From an uncultured Lachnospiraceae bacterium (GTDB taxonomy: Bacteria > Bacillota > Clostridia > Lachnospirales > Lachnospiraceae), in the NCBI GenBank assembly GCA_910579685.1, contig CAJTVN010000006.1, positions 1-64,000 of the forward strand: a stretch of DNA of 64,000 bases. The letters run 5' to 3'. The position numbers and the translations under genes are program-made. Positions 58,082-64,000 of the stretch are shown here, piece by piece. Below the pieces are notes generated by a model. It was not told the origin of the DNA and made no database searches. It saw nothing but the letters and a program-made list of their open reading frames with translations. The number at the start of each line of letters is the position of its first letter. Within the stretch, counting starts at the first letter, position 1.

Positions 58082-58963
58082 ATGAATAAGAAAAAGAATA
58101 AATTTTCAATTGCCAATATCATTAACATACTGATTCTCGGAGCGTTTACTTTTATCTGTGTCTATCCGCTGTGGTACATTTTTATCAATTCGTTTTCTTC
58201 GCCGCAGGCGATTAACAGGGGCGTTTACTTTATCCCTCAGGAATTTACGCTGGAGGCTTACAAGCAGATGATCGATATCCCGGGACTGACATCCAGCATC
58301 GGTATCGCATTTGCCAGAACGATCATCGGAACCCTGCTGACACTGATCTGCTGCAGCTTTACGGCATATCTTTTGTCCGACCGGGATCTGCCCAAACGAA
58401 AGCTGATCTACCGGTTTTTCATTCTGACCATGTACATCAATGCGGGTTTTATTCCGTATTACCTGACGATCAGCGCCATCGGGCTGAAAAATAACTTTCT
58501 GGTGTACGTGCTTCCGGCGGCAGTGCAGGCGTATTTCATCATTCTGATCAAGACCTATATCGAATCCATTCCCGCCGAGCTGGTGGAATCCGCCGAAATG
58601 GACGGGGCCGGGCTGATCAAGATTTATTACCGGATCATTCTCCCGCTGTCCAAGCCGATCCTTGCCTGCATCGTGGTATTCGCCGCAGTGAACCAGTGGA
58701 ACGCATGGGCGGACGACATGTATTTTATGCAGGGGCGCAAGGCCAACGGGCTGCACTGCCTGCAGTACCTTCTGTACACGAAGCTGCAGTCAAACGTGGT
58801 CAATTCCACGGCGGGCGCAGCCGCAGGCGCAAACATGGCCGTTTCCTCCAACAGCCTGCGGATGGCCATGAGCTTTGTGACGGTGATACCGATTCTGTGC
58901 GTGTACCCTTATATGCAGAGATTCTTTACCAAGGGAATCATGCTGGGTGCCGTAAAGGGTTAA
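58082..58963 (+). CDS. lplC: ABC sugar transporter permease, LplC type
   Basis: This 293-residue permease forms the heterodimer with the previous gene product. It has six hydrophobic segments (for example IINILILGAFTFICVYPLWY near the start) and the EAA loop ESAEMDGAGLIKIYYRIILP followed by LSKP (about 180-203). MNKKKNKFSIANI is a typical short cytoplasmic start; GGGAAAG lies about 5 bases upstream of the ATG. The gap to the preceding gene is 55 bases. Behind it lies a structured intergenic stem and then the binding-protein gene. Confidence 0.9.
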   Translation: MNKKKNKFSIANIINILILGAFTFICVYPLWYIFINSFSSPQAINRGVYFIPQEFTLEAYKQMIDIPGLTSSIGIAFARTIIGTLLTLICCSFTAYLLSDRDLPKRKLIYRFFILTMYINAGFIPYYLTISAIGLKNNFLVYVLPAAVQAYFIILIKTYIESIPAELVESAEMDGAGLIKIYYRIILPLSKPILACIVVFAAVNQWNAWADDMYFMQGRKANGLHCLQYLLYTKLQSNVVNSTAGAAAGANMAVSSNSLRMAMSFVTVIPILCVYPYMQRFFTKGIMLGAVKG

Positions 58964-58968
58964 AGGAG

Positions 58969-59038
58969 TTCTTACTTTTCCTTCCGGACAGGGGGCCGTC
59001 CGGCGTTCTGCCCGGGGGGAAATTATGATAAGTAAGAA
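58969..59038 (+). other. Structured intergenic RNA between permease and binding protein
   Basis: TTCTTACTT (58969-58977) pairs perfectly with AAGTAAGAA (59030-59038) and closes a fold with an inner stem CCGGAC/GTCCGG (58984-58989 with 58998-59003) plus a C/G-rich arm. It follows the permease stop by 6 bases and ends about 37 bases before the next ATG. Stem structures in this place often stabilise the 3' or downstream mRNA and raise expression of the binding protein over the permeases. Confidence 0.55.
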
Positions 59039-59075
59039 GCGGATGTGACAGTCCGTAAAAAGAAAGGAGAGAACT

Positions 59076-60941
59076 ATGAAAAAGAGATTAGTATCCAAAT
59101 TGTTGGCGCTGACGCTTGCGGTTTCGATGCTGGGCAGTCTGGCTGCCTGCGGGAATTCTTCCTCATCAGGCGGCGATACCACAGACAAATCCCAGGAATC
59201 CGCAGCCAAGGAGGAGGATGCCGGAAGCGCTTCCGAGGCGGATGCGGGAGCCGGTGAAGAGGAGACCGATACCGGAACGGACACGGCGGCTGCGCCCGCC
59301 TTTGAGGAACGGGTGGCGCTGGACGTAGTTGCCTTTGTGAGCGACGGCGAGGCGGACGGCCTTCGGACCGACCCGGTAAGTAAGTACATTGAAGATTCCC
59401 TGAATATTGATCTGTATCTGACCCATGTGACGGAGGCGGACTGGCCTACTCAGTTATCAGCCATGATGGCGGACAATGATCTGCCGGATATCTTTATGCT
59501 GTCAGATCCCACGAAGCAGCTTCCCATGCTGCTGGAAGCAAATTCCGTGTTAAACCTGTCTCCCTACCTGGAGCAGTACGCACCTAATACAACCAGCGAT
59601 CCTGCGGGCGAGCTGATGATTGCGGCAAACACCACGACGGCCAACAGCCCGGACGGAAACCTTTATCTCTGGGGAATGTGCAAGGGATCCTGGGATGACG
59701 GTACCATACCCACCTGCGGACATTATGTCAGATGGGATTTGTATAAGGAAGCGGGCTATCCCAAGCTTGAGAACTTTGACGAGGATATGCTGGATGTCAT
59801 GCAGGCCATGGTGGATCTGGAGCCTGAGACGGCTGACGGTCAGAAGACCTACGGAATCGGAAGCTGGTTTGGAAACGGACAGGACTGGGGCGAGTGGTTC
59901 TTCATCTATGGCATGGCGCCGCAGGAGGGCGCAAGCCTGATCGAGACCACGGGACTTACGCTGGCAATCTCCACCGTGGATTCCACTCCCATTAACAGCA
60001 ACCAGCTGACCGATCCGGACGGCTATTTCTGGAGGGCTGTCAAGTTCATGAACAAGGCGAACCAGAGAGGGCTGCTTGATCCCGATTCCTTCACGCAGCA
60101 GTCTGACGTGTATGAGGAGAATCTGAAAGCCGGAAAGTACATGTTCAATTATCCCGGATGGATGACCTCCAATGCAAATGCGGAGTTCAACAAGACCGAG
60201 GGCAATCTGAAGACCTTCATCTCCATCCCTGCCGTAGGCGTTGATTCCGAGGACAGATTCGGCAACATGTACCGAGGCGAGAGACAGTATGTGGTAAGCG
60301 CCGCTACGGAAAATCCGGAGAGATGCGTGGCCCTGCTTGATTTCGTGTCCACACATGATTTCTCGAGAATCGCTTGGAATGGCCTGGAAGGGAACTTCTG
60401 GAACGTGGAGGATGGAAAAGCCGTTCCCACGGACGAATATCTGACGGTGACAAAGGACAATGCCCTTGGCGTTGAAACGGGCGTGAACGTGTACCACCAC
60501 TTCTGCGGATATGGAAACGGAACTATTGATCCCGAGGACGGCGTGGCAATCGACCTGTATCAGTTCTCACAGAAGGCTTTGGATACCAAGATGAATGACA
60601 CCGTGAAGGATTTCTGCGAGCATTACGGACAGGCGTCACAGGCTGACGTATACCGTGCAGAGACAAAGAACACCACGGCCATGAACTTTATATCCTTCGG
60701 AGAGCCGGAAGGGGATATGTCTTCCTATGTAAACGAGCTTAAGGCTTACAGGGGAAAGAACGTGTTTAACTGCGTTGCGGCAAAGACGGACGAGGAGTTT
60801 GAGGCAGCCCGTGATAAGATGATCGAGGAAATGAAGGCAAACTATCACGTGGACGAAATTTTTGAGTATTTCTATAACGAAGCGCTTGCACAGGCGGATA
60901 CGGTGGAACAGCTGGCCGCTATGCAGAATGCAATCAAGTAA
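59076..60941 (+). CDS. lplA: Extracellular solute-binding lipoprotein (LplA-like)
   Basis: This 621-residue lipoprotein is the ligand receptor of the ABC importer. It has a signal peptide with lipobox LGSLAAC (Cys 25), a low-complexity Ser/Gly/Glu/Ala linker (about 26-72), then the two-lobed binding domain (about 75-620) with motifs such as LPDIFMLSD, YGIGSWFGNGQDWGEWFF and YAEN-type NATENPERCVALLD. The large size matches LplA-type receptors for oligosaccharides rather than simple sugars. GAAAGGAGAG lies upstream of the ATG. It follows both permease genes, unusual for order but consistent with one transcript. Confidence 0.9.
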   Translation: MKKRLVSKLLALTLAVSMLGSLAACGNSSSSGGDTTDKSQESAAKEEDAGSASEADAGAGEEETDTGTDTAAAPAFEERVALDVVAFVSDGEADGLRTDPVSKYIEDSLNIDLYLTHVTEADWPTQLSAMMADNDLPDIFMLSDPTKQLPMLLEANSVLNLSPYLEQYAPNTTSDPAGELMIAANTTTANSPDGNLYLWGMCKGSWDDGTIPTCGHYVRWDLYKEAGYPKLENFDEDMLDVMQAMVDLEPETADGQKTYGIGSWFGNGQDWGEWFFIYGMAPQEGASLIETTGLTLAISTVDSTPINSNQLTDPDGYFWRAVKFMNKANQRGLLDPDSFTQQSDVYEENLKAGKYMFNYPGWMTSNANAEFNKTEGNLKTFISIPAVGVDSEDRFGNMYRGERQYVVSAATENPERCVALLDFVSTHDFSRIAWNGLEGNFWNVEDGKAVPTDEYLTVTKDNALGVETGVNVYHHFCGYGNGTIDPEDGVAIDLYQFSQKALDTKMNDTVKDFCEHYGQASQADVYRAETKNTTAMNFISFGEPEGDMSSYVNELKAYRGKNVFNCVAAKTDEEFEAARDKMIEEMKANYHVDEIFEYFYNEALAQADTVEQLAAMQNAIK

Positions 60942-60962
60942 TAACAGTTGACAGAGCTTCAT

Positions 60963-60996
60963 ACAGGCGGTGCGCTATGTAAGCGGCACCGCCTGT
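60963..60996 (+). other. Hairpin after the binding-protein gene
   Basis: ACAGGCGGTGC (60963-60973) pairs with GCACCGCCTGT (60986-60996). It is 22 bases past the stop. The downstream sequence is T/G-mixed, so it is more likely an mRNA-stabilising stem or a partial terminator than a full stop. Confidence 0.5.
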
Positions 60997-61019
60997 TGTG
61001 CTTATCGGGGAGTTTTGGA

Positions 61020-62021
61020 ATGGGCTGTATGTTCTGTGCCAGGGAGAATGAGGAGGCCGCGGTTTCCTGCTGGCAGCTGGCGGTATCCAGGAATCCGGAA
61101 TTTGCGGCCGCCCACCGGGCTCTCGCACAGGTACTGTTCGAGGCGTATGATGACATAAGCGGGGCAAAGAGAGAATTGGAGAGGGCGCTTGCCTGCTGCA
61201 GGGCCGCGAGGATTTTTTACGAAAAATACCAGCTGGAAAAGGTTACGGGTGCTTCCGGTAAGGAGCTTTTAAGGCTTTTGGAGGACAATGCGGATCTGGT
61301 GGATAGGCGTCAGGATCTGACGCTGCAGTACATCGAGCAGCTTAGCCGTGCGGGACGGCTGGAAGAGGCGAAGGCGCTTCTGGACAGAGGCCGGTTTTAC
61401 AGCTATGAGGGCGGAGAGGGGCATCTGCCGAATCTCCATGCTTTTGTTCATATTGCGATGGGATGGGAGTGCCTTGAGAAGGGCGGCGGTAAGGAAGCAC
61501 TTTCCCTCTTCCAATATGTCGATGAATATCCGGCTCACTATCATGAAGGGCGCAAATACCAGGAAAAAATTGCGCATCTGCACTATTTCCTTTCCCTGGG
61601 ATATGAGGCGGCCGGGGATACGGACAATGCAAAAAGAGAGCTTGCCTTGGCCTGCAAGCAGTATGACGGCCAGGGGGAATCCCAGTATTTTAAGGGGCTT
61701 GCGCTGCGAAAATCGGGAGACTACAGGGCGGCGGACGAAATCTTCCGGGAACTGGAAAGAGAGGGGCGGCGTCTGCTTGCCAGCGACACGCTGCAGTTTT
61801 TCCTCGGGTTTCCGGCAGCGCTGCCCTATGAGCAGAGCCAGAAGAGAACCCTGGAGAAGATGGGAAAGGAAGCTCTTTTCTATGCGGCGCTGGGACAGGG
61901 GGAAACCGACAGGGCGATACGGACGGCGCAGGAGATGAAAAAGAAGGGACTTTCCACCGTGTGGGTGGATTATCTTGCGAAAAGAGCACACCGTGATGAC
62001 GGGAGAGCTGACTTTTTATAA
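61020..62021 (+). CDS. TPR protein, C-terminal part of a DUF5107-type protein
   Basis: This 333-residue protein is built of tetratricopeptide-like helix pairs (ENEEAAVSCWQLAVSRNPEF, GDTDNAKRELALACKQY, SGDYRAADEIFRELEREG). The GRFYSYEGGEGHLPNLHAFV and later FKGLALRKSGDYRA stretches match the C-terminal TPR half of large DUF5107 proteins found beside plant-glycan loci. The DUF5107 half, about 700 residues, is absent: the gene starts right at the first TPR. GGGGAG lies 7 bases before the ATG at 61020, so it may be translated in its own right. It could be a deletion derivative or a functional short form. Confidence 0.7.
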   Translation: MGCMFCARENEEAAVSCWQLAVSRNPEFAAAHRALAQVLFEAYDDISGAKRELERALACCRAARIFYEKYQLEKVTGASGKELLRLLEDNADLVDRRQDLTLQYIEQLSRAGRLEEAKALLDRGRFYSYEGGEGHLPNLHAFVHIAMGWECLEKGGGKEALSLFQYVDEYPAHYHEGRKYQEKIAHLHYFLSLGYEAAGDTDNAKRELALACKQYDGQGESQYFKGLALRKSGDYRAADEIFRELEREGRRLLASDTLQFFLGFPAALPYEQSQKRTLEKMGKEALFYAALGQGETDRAIRTAQEMKKKGLSTVWVDYLAKRAHRDDGRADFL

Positions 62022-62034
62022 GGAGGAAGATGAG

Positions 62035-63078
62035 ATGAAGGCATCGGAAAAGATAAAGGGAATCGTTTACGCTTATAACACCGGCGGGGAATACGACATG
62101 GTGCGGGAACTGGGCGTTGAGTGGCTGCGTCTGAATATCTGTTTTCCCTGGAAGGACAGGATGTTCGGGACGCTCAGCGAGGAGTATGCACAAGCCAGGC
62201 AGGAATTTTTTGACACCCATGCAAAGGGGTTTCAGATCATGCCGGCGACTCCGCCCCTGGGCGGCTTTACCTATGACGAGAAGGAGGGGAAAACCTGCTG
62301 GCATGAGCATTTCCCGGAATTTGTGGGGGAAAAGGGGACGGAAGAGTTCTATGAAAACGTGAGAAAAAGCATGAGCTTCATCTGCGAGGATCTGGGGGAT
62401 GCGGCGGGGATCTACTGGCAGTGCATGAACGAGATTGACATCCCTGTCTTTTCCAACGATTATCCGGACGACATCCTGGCGGACACGGCAAGGGCCTGTG
62501 CGGAAGGAATCCGAAGGGCCAATCCCAGGGCGCGCTGCGGCATCAATATCTCCTGTTATAATGAAAATGCGCTGCGGATTGCGGATCTGGTATACCGGGA
62601 GGGCCACAGCTTCTATTACTGCGGAGTGGATCAGTACTTTGGCTCCTGGCAGCCCGGAGACGTGGATAACTGGACGGGTGTGATCGACTCCCTGTATGAG
62701 AGATACCGTCTCCCCGTGCTGGCCAATGAGTGGGGATATTCCTCCGCCGGAGAGCTGGCTGTTCAGAAGCCGGATCCGAAGGAAATACCTTTCGGCTTTC
62801 CGGATGTGTGCTATGTAAAGAAATGGTTTTATGAGGTTTCAGGCGGCCATACGCCTCAGGTTCAGGCGGATTATTTTGACCGGGGCCTGAAGCTGTTTGC
62901 GGAGCATCCCCACTGTCTGGGCTCCTTCATGTTCTGCTGGAGAGACGCCTACCATTGTTATCACTGTGGGGAGCCGGACTGTCCTGCGGAGTGCTACTGG
63001 GGCCTTGTGACTGCGGACTGTGAGCCAAAGCCGGCGTATTATGCGGTGAAGACCGCCCTGGAAACCTATTATAAATAG
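62035..63078 (+). CDS. Clan GH-A glycoside hydrolase
   Basis: This 347-residue enzyme is a TIM-barrel hydrolase without a signal peptide, acting in the cytoplasm. The acid/base residue is visible in YWQCMNEIDIPVF (Glu about 133) and the nucleophile in LANEWGYSS (Glu about 232), the NE...E pattern of clan GH-A. No single family (GH2, 5, 35, 42 and others) can be assigned by eye. AGGAGG lies 8 bases before the ATG at 62035; the preceding gene ends 13 bases earlier, so it closes the transport operon. It meets a terminator shared with the reverse GH4 gene. It would split oligosaccharides brought in by the importer. Confidence 0.82.
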   Translation: MKASEKIKGIVYAYNTGGEYDMVRELGVEWLRLNICFPWKDRMFGTLSEEYAQARQEFFDTHAKGFQIMPATPPLGGFTYDEKEGKTCWHEHFPEFVGEKGTEEFYENVRKSMSFICEDLGDAAGIYWQCMNEIDIPVFSNDYPDDILADTARACAEGIRRANPRARCGINISCYNENALRIADLVYREGHSFYYCGVDQYFGSWQPGDVDNWTGVIDSLYERYRLPVLANEWGYSSAGELAVQKPDPKEIPFGFPDVCYVKKWFYEVSGGHTPQVQADYFDRGLKLFAEHPHCLGSFMFCWRDAYHCYHCGEPDCPAECYWGLVTADCEPKPAYYAVKTALETYYK

Positions 63079-63094
63079 GAAGCTTTGCAAAAAT

Positions 63095-63128
63095 CTGCCG
63101 CAGACCGGTTTGTCCCGGCCTGCGGCAG
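63095..63128. terminator. Convergent terminator
   Basis: CTGCCGCAG (63095-63103) pairs with CTGCGGCAG (63120-63128), extended inside by CCGG/CCGG. On the reverse strand ATTTTTG follows, giving a good terminator for the GH4 gene; on the forward strand the tail is not T-rich. Confidence 0.7.
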
Positions 63129-63141
63129 AGAGGTGGCGGCT

Positions 63142-64000
63142 TTATATGTCCGCTGTCAGGTCATACATGGAAAGATACGCTTTCGTGTTTTCGCACATCT
63201 CCTGAAACAGCCTTCCGGCGTCTGCAAGGCCGCAGGTCACCAGGGGATCGTTTGTGAAGGCGGCGAAGATCTTTCCCAGGTCGCGGCCGGCGATTCCTTC
63301 CGAGACCAGCTCCTGCTCTCCGCAGATTCTTGCGATCAGAGGATAGATTTCCGAAGGAACGGGGCCGGCCTGCACGGGATCAAGGCTGCCGCAGCGGAAG
63401 ACGGCATTGGTCTCCACCACGGCTTCCAGGGGAAGGTTTGGAATCTGGCCCCGGTTGGGAAGGTTCACGTTGGTCACCAGGTCGCAGAGCCCAAGGAGTG
63501 CCCGGATCTGATTAACGCCCTCCTCCCCGGTGCCGTTTATTTTGACGGCTTCCTGTCCGGTGCGCAGGCGCATGCTCCTCTCCATGCGTTCCTTCAGGTC
63601 ATTTTTCCGCCAGGAAACGGGCGTTAGTCCGAACTGCATTTCCCGGACTCTTTCGGGACTTTCCAGGTACCAATTTCCGGGACAGAACTCCGCCAGATGG
63701 CGGTCGCCAGCGGCGGCGATAGAGCCGAAGCGCAGAAAGAGATCCATCTTCACCTTTTCCGTGCTGGCAAAGCTGTTGTTCATCCAGTTGGAATCCACGG
63801 CTCCGTCGCCGGTGAGATACCCGTCCCGGTATTTGCGGCAGAAATTGCGGTAGTGGGGAAACAGATCATGCCCCTGCCAGACGGCGCTGGTGAGCCAGGT
63901 GAAATGGTTGACGCCAACGGGATTTACCCTGATCTCGCGACGGTTCACGTCCTTTGCGCCAAAGACCTCCTCCACCATAAGGGCCAGGAACTTCTGCGTG
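63142..64000 (-). CDS. lplD: Glycoside hydrolase family 4, LplD/alpha-galacturonidase type (partial)
   Basis: The gene enters from beyond the right edge; about 286 codons are visible. GH4 enzymes use NAD and a divalent metal in an oxidation-elimination mechanism. The segment NPVGVNHFTWL (with the metal-site histidine) and the C-terminal NLPNRGQIPNLPLEAVVETN are characteristic, and the former is the form found in LplD and related alpha-galacturonidases. The frame continues upstream of the visible Met codon at 63978 without a stop (TQKFLAL), so the start is outside. It faces the importer operon and ends at the shared terminator, the same partner set as B. subtilis lplABCD but here in opposite orientation. 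Confidence 0.88.
   Translation of the reverse strand, partial: TQKFLALMVEEVFGAKDVNRREIRVNPVGVNHFTWLTSAVWQGHDLFPHYRNFCRKYRDGYLTGDGAVDSNWMNNSFASTEKVKMDLFLRFGSIAAAGDRHLAEFCPGNWYLESPERVREMQFGLTPVSWRKNDLKERMERSMRLRTGQEAVKINGTGEEGVNQIRALLGLCDLVTNVNLPNRGQIPNLPLEAVVETNAVFRCGSLDPVQAGPVPSEIYPLIARICGEQELVSEGIAGRDLGKIFAAFTNDPLVTCGLADAGRLFQEMCENTKAYLSMYDLTADI

Noticed and set aside
63085..63627. Forward frame of 180 codons at the right edge
   Set aside because: It runs opposite the GH4 gene, whose motifs and terminator are clear; no domain in the forward frame.

Overview
The window looks like chromosomal DNA of a motile, gut-type Firmicute, most likely a Lachnospiraceae member. The reasons are low-to-mid GC with AGGAGG-type ribosome sites, Bacillus/Clostridium-style gene orders (mreB with flagellar rod genes, comF-yvyF, cdaA-cdaR-glmM, hprK, rapZ-whiA-crh), a Cheo-type LexA box before uvrB, DUF1189, DUF3048 and DUF1846 proteins, and an lplABCD-like sugar uptake locus. 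No rRNA, tRNA or CRISPR array was seen.

Layout. Bases 1-2780 hold the edge of a truncated uvrB copy, an AT-rich insert with a RhuM-family gene and a DUF2971 gene, and the SOS-type control region of uvrB. Bases 2781-7791 are uvrB and uvrA. Bases 8112-19987 form one long forward block: mreB, three flagellar rod genes, recD2, comF, the flagellar regulator-like yvyF, two unknown membrane proteins, the cyclic-di-AMP pair cdaA-cdaR, glmM and an HPr protein. Next come a reverse DUF3048 lipoprotein, a DUF212 membrane protein, an AraC regulator and a GDP-fucose cassette (gmd, a polytopic membrane protein, fcl) facing pyrG. Bases 28636-42227 carry DUF1846, ftsH, uvrC, hprK, a ROK glucokinase, murB, rapZ, whiA, a Crh-like protein, a lipid kinase, fba and a DUF1189 protein. 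Together these cover excision repair, cell-envelope precursor supply and carbon catabolite control.

The guaA gene at 42575 encodes an unusual 430-residue GMP synthase whose glutaminase domain has lost its catalytic core. Downstream, 43868-47621 is a graveyard of mobile-element cargo: an integrase fragment, an acetyltransferase fragment, a type III toxin-antitoxin locus with a readable RNA antitoxin but a broken toxin, a small C39-like protein, a decayed AAA ATPase, a kinase fragment and an alkyltransferase-like pseudogene. The 3' end of guaA is a known integration hotspot, which fits.

From 47618 on, the genes are intact again: a heterodimeric ABC exporter, a NUDIX hydrolase, a degenerate Rpn-type fragment beside long inverted repeats, a reverse NEW3-protein/ABC-2 transporter operon, and a forward carbohydrate locus (GH43, two LplB/LplC-type permeases, a large solute-binding lipoprotein, a TPR protein, a clan GH-A hydrolase). 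This meets a reverse GH4 gene (LplD/alpha-galacturonidase type) that runs off the right edge. The locus reads as a system for importing and breaking down plant-polysaccharide oligosaccharides.

All assignments come from reading motifs and gene order by eye; no database search was run.
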